The notes: generated from the sequence alone by a model not told the origin. Numbered from the stretch's first letter, positions 40,019 through 49,670 are shown. The stretch: DNA of 64,000 nucleotides from Neobacillus rhizophilus (GCF_018343535.1 NZ_JAGYPF010000003.1:606570-670569); one strand, 5' to 3'. Numbers and translations: made by a program.

Positions 40019-42761
40019 TCAAATCTCCTTCAAATGGTATATCCATTTCCATTACAGTAACAAAGGGCTTATATTTACTATTATATTCATCATAATGCTG
40101 TAGGACAAACCAGGAGCGGAATCCTGCTAAGTTCTTATACACCTTCTCTACATCTGGCTGATCCAACCCAAAATGATCATATAAACGAACATGCATGACT
40201 CCTTTAAAGTGATTCTTCTCTACTGAAAAATCTTTTACGGATACCGTATTTCCCCAAGTATCATTTACTGTAATGGTAAGTCCGCCTATTCGATCACTCC
40301 AAGTGCTAAACGTCGGGTAACTAGCTTTATCCTGTATATATTGATAAAATTGATTAGTTTCCTTTGTACTTTTATCAAACTGAAGTGCTGCCAAATTACC
40401 TCCATTTTTCTTTAGCTCATCCACTAAGGCCGTTTTGACAAATTCAACATAAGCTTTCGTTGTTTCATGCTCACTTGCTTCTTTTGTTAAAGTCTGGTTT
40501 CTGTACTCTGTTCCAGTTCCATCTCTAAAATGATTGATCATATCTAAAATTACATCTTCCATATCTCCCATGGCAAACAAGCTTGTTGACATATCCTCGA
40601 ACTCATAAAAGAGAATATTTGGGAAAGAAGATTCAAGTAATTGGAGTCTGAACATCCAGCTAAGGTCTTTGATTTCATCTTCTGTGTAATCATTTGTTTT
40701 CATATCATTCGCTACATTTCCATTTGCATCATAGCCTTCTGGCCGAGCTGATTGGAAAATGACTGTATCGGAAAAATTAGCGTCCAACGGTCTTGAATCC
40801 ACATTATCTAACTTTCCATCTCCGTCACTATCTTTTCGGTCAGGAAAACTCGTTGGAAAGAAACCTTCAAAATGAATCGTAACGCCAAAAATGGTTGCCG
40901 TGAATGATTTGAACGGACCCATTTCTTCCCCATCGGTTAATCCATCTCCATCAGTATCTTTCTTGTTAGGATCTGAGTAGATGATACCGTATGGTGTTTT
41001 CATTCCGTTAATTTCATAGATATCGTATAGGCCATCCCCATCGGAATCTGTTGTATCGATCCCTCCATCACCTGGATCATCGCTAGCGACAAACTCATTC
41101 AACTTATCATTGCTTGCAGCTTGATCATTCTTTCCATGCGTCCTTGAGTAGTCTATTTCCCTGCTCCAAAGCTCCAGCCATTTTTTCTTATCAACCACCA
41201 GAAATTCGCCAAAGTGATCAGCTTCCACACTTATTGTATTTTTACTTGCATCTAACACAGCGTTAAGGCCTTCATACATTTCCTTCTCTTCATTGTACCA
41301 AATGATGCCTAAATCATTTTCCGCTGTGTCTCCTAGCTTCGCTTCATCATAAGTAAACGTAATACTTGCTTTCTCAAATTCTGATTTGGTTGTGATGCTT
41401 ACAGGAGAACCAATAATACCGTGTAAATTAGTTGTTTTAACGTTGTTTGTGCTGCTAATTCTAGTGGTATTATTAATATTACCCTTTGCACTAAACTCAA
41501 CTTCTACGCTTTTAATTTCTGATTTATCAGGCTGAATCAATGATTTACTAATCGATTGTTTATAGAGTTTTTGTGAATCCTCGATTCCGTCATTGTCACT
41601 GTCTGCAGCATTCGGATTTGTCTTTAACGCATATTCATCTCCATCACTTAATCCATCGCCATCTGTATCATACTTAGTAGGTAATGATTTAAACTGATGT
41701 ACTTCAAATCCGTCCGTTAAACCATCTTGGTCTGAATCTCCTTTCATCAAATTTGTTTGATTAGCTTGCTCGTCTTTATTACTCAGGCCGTCTTTATCGA
41801 TATCTTCATCTGCATCACTTATGCCATTACCATCTGTATCATATTTTGTCGGGGAAATAAATGATTTAACTTCATATTCAATATTGTCCTTTAATCCATC
41901 ACCATCTGTATCCTTTTTAAATGGATTCATTCCCTCTAGGAATTCTATTCCATCTGTTATCGTGTCACCATCCGTGTCAGAGGTAGAATCAAAGAATTCT
42001 GTGTTAAATGAATAGCCTGCTTTTTCAAGTCCGAATAACGCTTGTTTATATGCATTTTGATAGGATTTTGCTGCAGGGATAGCTAGATCCTTTTCTAGAA
42101 ACTCATTCCCTTTTTCAGTCATTTTTACTGCGTTATTCAAATGAGCTTTTATTCTATTTCCTTGGTCATCTGATTGATCGGCGATATCCTTTAAGATGCC
42201 AATCGCATTTTTATTGACAATTTTATCCGATAAATAAAAATTAAAGAGTATATCCGCAAGTAATACTTCAGTTGGTTTATTAAAATCGTTTTTTGAGATA
42301 TACCCCCATAGATATACTGTTAAACTATGTTTGATTTCCAAGAGCAGATCACTTTTAAGAACCACTTCTTTTATATACTCCTCTTGAACTGCTTGTTCAT
42401 ATTGGTTAATCAATTGTTCAAACCTATCAAGGTCATTCATACCTGTTTGCTTTAAGTCACCGGTTTTATCAAATTCTCCTCTTAGTGCATTTGAATCAAA
42501 CTTAGCATTCGTATCTTTTATTACTTTTGTGAAACGCTTTAATTCATTTATTGCCACCTTATCATAGATTTTTCCATCTCTGGTATCTTCATAGAATTCA
42601 TATTCACTTAACCACTGTTTTACATTTTCCTCACTAGAATTCTTTTGTTGGCCTTGATTAGCATCGTTAATACCCTTAGCCACCACTGTTTGCCCAATTC
42701 CGCCGAAAACAATTGCAAAGCTCAATAAAATACTCAGCATACTTTTTATTTTATTCTTCAA
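40011..42761 (-). CDS. Large secreted calcium-repeat protein with DUF3289-like C-terminus
   Basis: A 916-residue exported protein. The signal peptide is MLSILLSFAIVFGGIGQTVV within residues 8-30. A helical region follows to about 255, then thrombospondin type 3/EF-like calcium repeats (DTDGDGLSDGDEYALKTNPN and five or six variants, about 260-400). Next are a beta-rich region (about 410-530), a second set of repeats (DSDGDGLYDIYEINGMK, DTDGDGLTDGEE, DSDGDGKLDNVDSRPLD; about 570-665), and a C-terminal domain of about 240 residues. HFRDGTGTEYRNQTLTKEAS, GLTITVNDTWGNTVSVKDFS, MHVRLYDHFGLDQPDVEKVY and FRSWFVLQHYDEYNSKYKPF match the DUF3289 pattern found at the ends of polymorphic-toxin-like proteins. 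It could be a secreted effector; the activity is unknown. Confidence 0.8.
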   Translation of the reverse strand: MKNKIKSMLSILLSFAIVFGGIGQTVVAKGINDANQGQQKNSSEENVKQWLSEYEFYEDTRDGKIYDKVAINELKRFTKVIKDTNAKFDSNALRGEFDKTGDLKQTGMNDLDRFEQLINQYEQAVQEEYIKEVVLKSDLLLEIKHSLTVYLWGYISKNDFNKPTEVLLADILFNFYLSDKIVNKNAIGILKDIADQSDDQGNRIKAHLNNAVKMTEKGNEFLEKDLAIPAAKSYQNAYKQALFGLEKAGYSFNTEFFDSTSDTDGDTITDGIEFLEGMNPFKKDTDGDGLKDNIEYEVKSFISPTKYDTDGNGISDADEDIDKDGLSNKDEQANQTNLMKGDSDQDGLTDGFEVHQFKSLPTKYDTDGDGLSDGDEYALKTNPNAADSDNDGIEDSQKLYKQSISKSLIQPDKSEIKSVEVEFSAKGNINNTTRISSTNNVKTTNLHGIIGSPVSITTKSEFEKASITFTYDEAKLGDTAENDLGIIWYNEEKEMYEGLNAVLDASKNTISVEADHFGEFLVVDKKKWLELWSREIDYSRTHGKNDQAASNDKLNEFVASDDPGDGGIDTTDSDGDGLYDIYEINGMKTPYGIIYSDPNKKDTDGDGLTDGEEMGPFKSFTATIFGVTIHFEGFFPTSFPDRKDSDGDGKLDNVDSRPLDANFSDTVIFQSARPEGYDANGNVANDMKTNDYTEDEIKDLSWMFRLQLLESSFPNILFYEFEDMSTSLFAMGDMEDVILDMINHFRDGTGTEYRNQTLTKEASEHETTKAYVEFVKTALVDELKKNGGNLAALQFDKSTKETNQFYQYIQDKASYPTFSTWSDRIGGLTITVNDTWGNTVSVKDFSVEKNHFKGVMHVRLYDHFGLDQPDVEKVYKNLAGFRSWFVLQHYDEYNSKYKPFVTVMEMDIPFEGDLSD

Positions 42762-43425
42762 AATAAAAATCTCCTCTATAAAAATATTAATTTAACCTAT
42801 AAAAATATAACGATATTGAGAGAAGCTGCATGCATTTACTATGCTGGATACTAATAAAACTTATTTGGTTTAATGATCGAGACATACGAAATAATGGTTC
42901 CCATCCAAATATATATTGTCAAAATCCTTGAGATAATGTCATTAAATCGCCTCCTTTACAAGTGTTATTTTTCTATTAGCGACTAGGTGGTACCTATCAC
43001 AAGTAAATGATGGTAATATATCCTAAACAATATATAGACCGAATTTTCCGAAAATATATCAAATCAGAAAGACACCTAATATTTAAGTTTCTTGTCTTTT
43101 TAAATTTACCGAAAATAAATGAATCTTTGACACAATATATTTTCTGCCTGTAAACCAATGAATGAATCCCGTTTCGCTCCCCAACCGTTAATATGAAACG
43201 TGTTAGGGGGATGATGCTTTTTGGTCTTAGACTGTGGCGAAAATGAAAAAAGCATTGAAGAGCATAAAATAAACAGAAACAGCTCTTATAGATCCTTGAG
43301 GGATAAATTCATTTTTTTCCTTTTTCTCCCTAAAAAATGATCTTATCAACTACGTATTAGTTTACAGATTAAAAATATGGATTATAAGGTAAAAATTTCC
43401 TATTTATTTTTATCAGACTTATGAA
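42762..43425. other. Intergenic, upstream region of the calcium-repeat gene
   Basis: AT-rich, with short hairpins and no supported ORF. The promoter of the calcium-repeat gene is expected here but none stands out. Confidence 0.4.
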
Positions 43426-43719
43426 TTAAATCTGTGGTTTTAACTCATTCTCCATTCTTTGTTCTATTGGAATTATATCAATAGGTGAAAAATAATAACC
43501 TTTTCCTTTTATAGAATATAAATATCCTTGATTTTCAAGTTGAGATTATGATTTTTGTACTGTATTCGGGTTAATCATAATTTCCTTTGATAGCGCTCTA
43601 ATTGACGGCATTTTCTCATCCGATTTTATTACTTTACTAAAAATCAAATCTTTTATTTCTTCAACTAGCTGCTCGTATTTCGGGATTCTACTTCGCTCAT
43701 CTAATTTAATTTTAATCAT
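43426..43719 (-). pseudogene. GntR (YtrA-type) regulator with an in-frame stop
   Basis: The 97-codon frame reads IKLDERSRIPKYEQLVEEIK, DEKMPSIRALSKEIMINPNT and VQKS, then TAA, SQLENQGYLYSIKGKGYYF. This is the full winged helix of a short YtrA-type GntR regulator with one nonsense codon at the usual Tyr position. A decayed ABC ATPase piece lies upstream, as expected for a ytr-like operon. Confidence 0.75.
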
Positions 43720-43793
43720 ATAACCTTTCCATTATCTTGATTATTGGGGGTGGCTGTTTAAACGGTACTTGATCAAAAGCAATATTTTTCGAT

Positions 43794-43965
43794 TATTTAA
43801 GTTGCTCTAAATTATAATTTCGAATTCTAAACACATGCTGGCAGAGAATCTCTATATCCTCATTATTATGGCTGTTAATATAATGGTTTTTCCTTCTTCA
43901 TTTAAAGTTTTAAGCAGCTTTCTGATGTTTTGGCTTTTGTTTTATCAAGGGCACAGATAAAAGAT
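43794..43965 (-). pseudogene. ABC transporter ATPase remnant
   Basis: Pieces of the C-terminal part of an ABC ATPase survive in shifting frames: ALDKTKAK, IRKLLKTLNEEGKTIILT and SHNNEDIEILCQHVFRI (the H-loop region). Two or more frameshifts. It resembles bacitracin/YtrB-like ATPases. Confidence 0.6.
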
Positions 43966-44013
43966 TCTTTTCAAAAACATGAAACCGTCCATCTTCCAAT
44001 AGTTCCATTAATT

Positions 44014-44139
44014 TTAAATGAATGGGACCGTTCTTCCACTAAATATCGATCCGCATATTGCAAAAATAATAAGAAAGACGATTATCAGTGATAGCTTTTT
44101 TACCGTTCTCTTTCTAGCGTGATTTCTTCGTTTATCCAT
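44014..44139 (-). CDS. Short membrane-anchored peptide or gene remnant
   Basis: The 41 codons read MDKRRNHARKRTVKKLSLII, VFLIIFAICGSIFSGRTVPF. A basic N-terminus plus one membrane helix resembles the anchor of a larger exported protein whose body is missing. An AAAGGAGAA site lies somewhat far upstream. Confidence 0.35.
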   Translation of the reverse strand: MDKRRNHARKRTVKKLSLIIVFLIIFAICGSIFSGRTVPFI

Positions 44140-44330
44140 TTATCTAATATGTTCTCCTTTCTAAAAAGTGACTAGACTTTTATGTTGCCTTCAGTATATC
44201 TGCATAAAATGACTCTACGGTGACTGCCGGGTGACAATTTAGGCACTTGAAACATGCAAAATATCTCTTGTTAAACAGGAACCTGATCTTTAGCAAAAAT
44301 AGCGATTCTACCGATGTCTAGAACATCTCC

Positions 44331-44384
44331 GTACTATGGCTTCTGCTGACTTCTCACGATAAATCTTGTTTCAACAAGCTTCAT
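44331..44384 (-). mobile_element. Group II intron scrap
   Basis: About 45 bases (CTGCTGACTTCTCACGATAA then ATCTTGTTTCAAC) are nearly the same as 63659-63705 inside the group II intron at the right end. It is the only piece present. Confidence 0.7.
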
Positions 44385-44533
44385 ACTCTGAGGAGAACCA
44401 TTTAATGTTCAAAACGATGTGTTTGAAGATCTATTTGTCGACGAAAAGGAACCGTTAATATTGTTCAAAATCGACTCCGATGAAGAGGATTTAGGGGTTA
44501 TGTGAGGCGATTGCGGGCTGCTTTAGTTTTGCT

Positions 44534-44711
44534 AATAAGCGGAGATTTTCCGGTTAGACAGCAGAATAAAGCTCGGTTCGGGGGATATAAGCGGAGGTTT
44601 TCCGATTAAGCAAAGCAAAATTATCCATTTTGAATCAATAGTCGGAATCCTTCCGTCTATTTAAGGTATTTTCAGTGCGATTTCCAAATTAAGAGAAATT
44701 TCTCCGCTTAT
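44534..44711. repeat. Four imperfect palindromes of one family
   Basis: ATAAGCGGAGATTTTCCGG, ATAAGCGGAGGTTTTCCG, ATAGTCGGAATCCTTCCG and AGAGAAATTTCTCCGCTTAT are spaced about 50 bases apart. Each is self-complementary around GGA/TCC. It is a tandem array of degenerate palindromic units. From 44712 to 45078 I see no gene. Confidence 0.6.
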
Positions 44712-45078
44712 TTCGTGACCAAAAACAGCTTTCTTCAACTAGAATTTTTTCCATCCTCTTCTTCATTATTCTGCTTCCTACCCAACTAAAAAAAGCGAAC
44801 CCTCACGGACCCAGGCCCGACCCGATCAAACAGTTTCATATTCAAGGATTTTTCTAATGATTGTATAGGCGTGCTTATGGTGGATTGACTCAAGAATAGA
44901 TCCTCTGCTGCCTTGTGTTTTTGGCCAAGGGCAGCCCCATGGCAGTGATTTCTGATTAATAAATTTGCACCGTTTTATACGTTTGGATATGATTGTTTAA
45001 AGGGTTTTGTTAGTTTAATTTAGAAAAGCCTGCTTTTATCGTATAGCGATCAAGCTACTATTCAGAGGTGAGTTTTAC

Positions 45079-45924
45079 ATGCCATATAAAAATCAACATA
45101 AGATACTTTCACCAGTGGAGCTTAAGGAACTTATCAATGATCCTAAATATCAATCTAACCAAAAGTTAATTATGGTCTTTGTTGAGTTTGGTCAACAGTC
45201 TGAATATAGGGATGGATTTATTCCAGGTTCACTGTATTTAGATATAAATTCGATAGAAGATGGGCCTTTATGGAATCTTGTTTCCAACGAACAATTAGAA
45301 AAGGTTATAAATGAATTGGGAATAAGTTATGAAACAACCGTTATTGTTTACGGAAAAAAAATAATGGCCGCTGCTCGAGCAGCATGGGCATTCATGTATG
45401 CAGGTATAGAAGATGTTCGTTTACTTAATGGAGGAATCGATGCTTGGAAAGCTCTTGGTTATAGCATAGAAGAGCATCCTTCAAATTTACAAGAATGCCA
45501 GGATAATTTTAAACTTTTTCTACCAAAAGCAAACTATCTTTCGACAATGAATGATCTTGAAAAATATATTCAAGATCAAAACACCATTGTGGTTGATGTT
45601 CGTTCTTGGAATGAATTTTCTGGTAAAACTGCTGGTTATGCTTATATGAAAGAGAAGGGCCGTATCCCCAATTCGGTATGGGGCTATGCTGGTTCTGATC
45701 CCCACCACATGGAAGATTATGAGGAAAATGGAGTTCTCAAAGACCTTGACATAATTGAAAACTTGTGGGGAGAGTCAGGAATTACCTCAGAGAAAAAAGT
45801 TATTTTTTATTGTGGTACCGGATGGAGAGCCAGCGAAGCATTCTTTATTGCGCATCTGTTGGGATGGCCAAATATTAGTGTATATGATGGCGGATGGATG
45901 GAATGGAGTCAATCAAATAAATAA
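45079..45924 (+). CDS. Sulfurtransferase, two rhodanese domains
   Basis: A 281-residue thiosulfate/3-mercaptopyruvate sulfurtransferase. The N-terminal rhodanese domain (about 10-130: FVEFGQQSEYRDGFIPGSLY, NGGIDAWKALGY) lacks a catalytic Cys. The C-terminal domain (150-281) has VVDVRSWNEFSGK and the active loop FYCGTGWRASEAF with C245. The CGTGWR loop favours a 3-mercaptopyruvate-like substrate over thiosulfate, but this is not certain. It has no signal, so it is cytoplasmic. Ribosome site AGAGGTGAG. Confidence 0.88.
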   Translation: MPYKNQHKILSPVELKELINDPKYQSNQKLIMVFVEFGQQSEYRDGFIPGSLYLDINSIEDGPLWNLVSNEQLEKVINELGISYETTVIVYGKKIMAAARAAWAFMYAGIEDVRLLNGGIDAWKALGYSIEEHPSNLQECQDNFKLFLPKANYLSTMNDLEKYIQDQNTIVVDVRSWNEFSGKTAGYAYMKEKGRIPNSVWGYAGSDPHHMEDYEENGVLKDLDIIENLWGESGITSEKKVIFYCGTGWRASEAFFIAHLLGWPNISVYDGGWMEWSQSNK

Positions 45925-45965
45925 TGCAAGCTCCATCGGCTAGTATTGAGATCCCAATAATATCA

Positions 45966-45993
45966 AAGAAGATAGGCAAATGCCTATCTTCTT
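45966..45993. terminator. Bidirectional terminator
   Basis: AAGAAGATAGGCA pairs with TGCCTATCTTCTT, between the convergent sulfurtransferase and transporter operons. Confidence 0.88.
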
Positions 45994-46004
45994 ATTGGCC
46001 GTTC

Positions 46005-46910
46005 TTATTTAATAAGACCTTTTGCTTTTAACCAATCTTGTGCTACTTTTGCCGGATCTTCCTTATCGATATCAACCTTTGCATTCAATTTCTGCATTTC
46101 TTTTTCATTAATTTTGCCGGCTAATTCATTGACTGCCTTTTCCAATCCAGGATGATCTTTAAGCACTTTCTCTTTAAAAATCGGTACTGCATCGTAAGGA
46201 GGGAATAAATGCTTATCATCTTTAAGCAGAACTAAATCATATTTAGCAATCATCCCATCTGTTGAGTAAGGGATAATCACGTCCACTTTTTTATTTAAAA
46301 TGGAAGGATACCATAATCCATAATCCATGGTGACAACCTTTTTAAAGGATACATGATACGTATTTTCAAAAGCAGGGAAGCCATCCTTGCGTCCAAGCCA
46401 TTCTTGGCCCGTACCAAATATTAATTGATCTGATTTCGCTGCTAAATCGGAAACTGTCTTGATACCCAATTGGTCAGCCTGGTCTTTACGCATTGTCACG
46501 ACGTACGTATTATTAAATCCCAGCGGCTTTAGCCATTTAATTTCGTACTGTTTAGGAAATTCTTTCGCTACGATGTTATAGGCTTGTTTTGAATCGGTTA
46601 CAGGCGCTTGTTTTAAAATATTAATGAGTCCTGTACCTGTATACTCTACATAGCCATCAATATCTCCTTTTTTTAAGGCCTCCCAAGTGATATTGGCCGC
46701 AAGCCCGGTCTTTAATTTAACCTTTACATCCGTGTTATTTTCAATTAATAGTTTCATCATATTGGAAAGAATCTTGGATTCAGCAAAATCTTTTCCGCCA
46801 ATCGTAATTGTATCTGATTTAGTACTGCATCCGGCAATACTAAAAAGCAGGGCTAATCCAGCTATCGCCACAAATATATGGCGAGTGAATTTTGAAAGGT
46901 TTCTTTTCAT
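46005..46910 (-). CDS. opuCC: Osmoprotectant ABC transporter, substrate-binding lipoprotein
   Basis: The 301-residue lipoprotein has the signal and lipobox FVAIAGLALLFSIAGCSTK (Cys28). The binding-protein fold of the OpuAC/OsmF type starts TITIGGKDFAESKILSNMMK, followed by YVEYTGTGLINILKQ and VDVIIPYSTDGMIAKYDLVL. It should capture betaine, choline or carnitine outside the membrane. It is the last gene of the operon, overlapping the permease by 4 bases. Confidence 0.88.
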   Translation of the reverse strand: MKRNLSKFTRHIFVAIAGLALLFSIAGCSTKSDTITIGGKDFAESKILSNMMKLLIENNTDVKVKLKTGLAANITWEALKKGDIDGYVEYTGTGLINILKQAPVTDSKQAYNIVAKEFPKQYEIKWLKPLGFNNTYVVTMRKDQADQLGIKTVSDLAAKSDQLIFGTGQEWLGRKDGFPAFENTYHVSFKKVVTMDYGLWYPSILNKKVDVIIPYSTDGMIAKYDLVLLKDDKHLFPPYDAVPIFKEKVLKDHPGLEKAVNELAGKINEKEMQKLNAKVDIDKEDPAKVAQDWLKAKGLIK

Positions 46911-47545
46911 TGTTTCATTCTCCTCAAATTCTTTTTACGTAACCCTTTAGGGGTTAATTTCTCATCAATATAGAGAAGGAATCGATCTAAAAATATGGCG
47001 AGTAAAGCAGTTGGAATCGCACCGATTAAAATGGTTGTATTGTCAAGCGTTCCGATTCCTCTCATAATGATATCGCCTAATCCACCGGCTCCAATAAAAG
47101 TGGCAATCGTGGCTATACTAATGGTTTGAACAGCAGCCATTCGGATACCTGCTAAAATGACGCTTCTTGCCATCGGTAATTGGACTAACCAAAGAATCTG
47201 TCTCTTTGTCATCCCCATACCTTTTCCAATTTCAATAAGCGACTTGTCTACATCAAGAATTCCAGTAAAGGTATTTTGGAGAACTGGTAATAGGGAGTAG
47301 AGGATTAACGCGATGATCGCCGGCAGTGTCCCAATACCAAAAATAGGGACCATAAACCCTAATAAAGCTAGACTGGGAATAGTTTGAATCACCTGTACAA
47401 CTCTAATTACCGGGGTTGCAAGACGGTCGTGATTCGCAAAATAAATTCCCAATGGAATCGCAATGAAACAAGCCATCAAGAGTGCCGTAAAAGATAAATA
47501 AAGATGTTCTCCGGTTTTGGCTAAAATTTCTACCCAATTCATCAT
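46907..47545 (-). CDS. opuCB: Osmoprotectant ABC transporter permease
   Basis: A 212-residue permease with five or six helices and the EAA-type loop: MGMTKRQILWLVQLPMARSV in place of the usual EAA motif. It also has TLPAIIALILYSLLPVLQNT and AAVQTISIATIATFIGAGGL. OpuC systems normally carry two permeases (OpuCB and OpuCD); only one is present, so it may form a homodimer. Start and end overlap both neighbours by 4 bases. Confidence 0.88.
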   Translation of the reverse strand: MMNWVEILAKTGEHLYLSFTALLMACFIAIPLGIYFANHDRLATPVIRVVQVIQTIPSLALLGFMVPIFGIGTLPAIIALILYSLLPVLQNTFTGILDVDKSLIEIGKGMGMTKRQILWLVQLPMARSVILAGIRMAAVQTISIATIATFIGAGGLGDIIMRGIGTLDNTTILIGAIPTALLAIFLDRFLLYIDEKLTPKGLRKKNLRRMKQ

Positions 47546-48339
47546 TGTGCACCCTCGTTAGGGTCTAGTGAATTCATTTGTTGGATAAAGGAATCTTTGA
47601 AGTGTTTTTCTCCAATAAATTCGCGGACAAATTCATTTTTTGGATGGCGAAGCAGGTTTATTGGTGTATCACTTTGAATACATTCACCATCTTTAAGTAA
47701 AACCATTTGATTCGAGATTTTTAATGCTTCATCCATATCGTGAGTAACAAAAATAATCGTCTTTTTCACCTTTTTTTGTAAGTGAATAAGCTCATCTTGT
47801 AATTGGATACGACTAATGGGATCAAGAGCACTGAAGGGTTCATCCATTAAGATGATAGAGGGATCGGCACAGAGTGCTCTGGCTACTCCGATCCTTTGCT
47901 GCTGGCCTCCGCTCAGTTCATGTGGATAGCGATCTCGATATTCTTCGGCCTCAAGGTCAATTAGATTTAAAAGTTCAGTCACTTTATTTTTCATTTTTTC
48001 GTCTTTTTTTTCACCTTTTAAACGAAGAACCAGTGAAACATTTTCTTCAATCGTCATATGAGGAAAAAGTCCAATTTGCTGAATGACATATCCTATATTT
48101 CTTCGAAGGTTCACAGAATCCATTTGACTGATATCCTGTCCATTAATAAGGATTTTTCCTTCACTGGGTTCAATCAGCTTGTTAATCATTTTCAGTGTGG
48201 TTGATTTCCCGCATCCGGACGGTCCGATAATGGTTGTAATTTTTTCTTTTGGCAGAGTTAAATTTAAATTTTTTATGGCATACCTAGATTCAAATAATTT
48301 ACTGATATTAACAAACTCCACCGCCGCTGTGCTCTTCAT
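47542..48339 (-). CDS. opuCA: Osmoprotectant ABC transporter ATPase
   Basis: A 265-residue ABC ATPase with Walker A GPSGCGKST, Q-loop VIQQIGLFPHMTIEEN, signature LSGGQQQRIGVARAL, Walker B IILMDEPFSALD and H-loop FVTHDMDEAL. It ends at about 265 residues, so the CBS domains that let OpuCA sense ionic strength are absent. The ATG at 48337-48339 (MKSTAAVEFV) is favoured although its AGAGG site is a bit far. It is the first gene of the three-gene operon. Confidence 0.88.
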   Translation of the reverse strand: MKSTAAVEFVNISKLFESRYAIKNLNLTLPKEKITTIIGPSGCGKSTTLKMINKLIEPSEGKILINGQDISQMDSVNLRRNIGYVIQQIGLFPHMTIEENVSLVLRLKGEKKDEKMKNKVTELLNLIDLEAEEYRDRYPHELSGGQQQRIGVARALCADPSIILMDEPFSALDPISRIQLQDELIHLQKKVKKTIIFVTHDMDEALKISNQMVLLKDGECIQSDTPINLLRHPKNEFVREFIGEKHFKDSFIQQMNSLDPNEGAQ

Positions 48340-48544
48340 ATTTACATAATATCCTCTCATTTGAATTAACCATTATTTTTACTGACAAAGCGCTACAATT
48401 CGTTTAATTCAAAAATTTCTTACATGCATTTTAAATTTTACCATTAACCTTATGGATTGTTCCATTCAATCTATCTAACCAATCGAAAGGTTTCTATCTA
48501 TTTTTTGAATGTTAAACCTTCCTGTTGTACCTTATTCGGGTAGT

Positions 48545-48568
48545 AAAAAAACTGCCGAAGCAGTTTTT
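48545..48568. terminator. Terminator
   Basis: AAAAAACTGC-CGAA-GCAGTTTTT, bidirectional, between the DUF427 gene and the transporter operon. Confidence 0.8.
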
Positions 48569-48618
48569 AGGATTTATGGGCATACTTATAATCGTTTCTA
48601 TTTCAAGCCTAACTATTA

Positions 48619-49431
48619 TTACTCGATCTTTTTATAGGGTAAGCTTTTAGTTTCAGGCAGCTCCCATTTTTCCCCATCAATGTATAAGGCATCAATTCGC
48701 TCACTATAAAAACATAAAAGACCTTTAATTTCTTGAACCGCTGGAAGTGGGTCTTTATAGGTCCAAATGATATCTTCAAATAGCTCATCGCCAATTTTCA
48801 CAGAATAATAATTGGCAATTCCCTTATAAGGACAGTGTGTTTCAGTTTCAGATGGCAATAAAACATCTTGATTTATATCTTCAAAAGGAAGATAGTAACG
48901 TGTAACTAAGCCCGTTTCGAAAACAAGTACAGGACGGTGACTATCAGCAACCACTTCACCACCTACAAGAGCTTGTACATGACGGGAGCTTGGGATTGCA
49001 TCCACGCGCCAGTAAGGATCACGGGCATGGACAAAAACTTCTGTCTCTTCTTCAAACCAAGCATCTGTTTTACTCCAGTAAAATGAGATGTATCCTTTGA
49101 TATCTTGCGCCACAGGTTTAGGAATTAAATAACTCCATGCTGCATTTTCGGAAATATTATCCCCTACTTTTATAGACCAATAGGAGGCCGTACCTTTATG
49201 CGAACAAACCGTTTGATTATCAGATGCTACCAACAAATCCATTCGGACATCTTCTTGGGGAAAATAATAAACGGGAAACCTTCCAGCTTCAAAGGCCAAC
49301 ACTGCCCGTTTGCTGTCCACAATGGTTTCCCCTCCGAACTTAACCCTTACCCATCTAGGAGATGGTTCCACTCGAAAATGCCAATCAGTTCCGGGAATTT
49401 CACAAGCCTTAGAATCCATGTCATCTGTCAT
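48619..49431 (-). CDS. Protein with two DUF427 domains
   Basis: The 270 residues contain two copies of the DUF427 fold. The first is about 17-115 (RVEPSPRWVRVKFGGETIVD, ARFP-like VYYFPQEDVRMDLL, CSHKGTASYWSIKVG). The second is about 140-245 (RVDAIPSSRHVQALVGGEVV, YYLPFEDINQDVLL, CPYKGIANYYSVKIG). The repeated C-(S/P)-(H/Y)-KG motif is characteristic. The function of DUF427 is unproven. The ATG at 49429-49431 follows GGGTGAAGAG; the longer frame adds 24 unsupported codons. Confidence 0.85.
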   Translation of the reverse strand: MTDDMDSKACEIPGTDWHFRVEPSPRWVRVKFGGETIVDSKRAVLAFEAGRFPVYYFPQEDVRMDLLVASDNQTVCSHKGTASYWSIKVGDNISENAAWSYLIPKPVAQDIKGYISFYWSKTDAWFEEETEVFVHARDPYWRVDAIPSSRHVQALVGGEVVADSHRPVLVFETGLVTRYYLPFEDINQDVLLPSETETHCPYKGIANYYSVKIGDELFEDIIWTYKDPLPAVQEIKGLLCFYSERIDALYIDGEKWELPETKSLPYKKIE

Positions 49432-49670
49432 TCTCTTCACCCTTTTTGAATAAATTTGCATAAGTATAAACCTCATTTTCTTTAGGTAATGACATTGAGC
49501 CACCCCTAGGAAAAAGACTATTTGTATATTTTACCAAAAATAAGAATTAAAAAAAGGACCTAAATTTTAAAATAAGTATGTAACAGATAACTTAATACAC
49601 ATAAAAACGCAAAAAAACCCAAAACACAAAGATGAATACATCTATGTATTTTGAGGCTATACATTTTGAT

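Noticed and set aside
44390..44505. Acidic frame EPFNVQNDVFEDLFVDEKEP in the gene-poor region
   Set aside because: No start codon with a ribosome site and no recognisable family; it may be a scrap of a coding sequence but cannot be supported.
42762..45078. Large regulatory RNA or riboswitch in the 2.3-kb gene-poor stretch
   Set aside because: No conserved riboswitch core, T-box or strong long structure could be recognised. Decayed genes and repeats explain parts of it.
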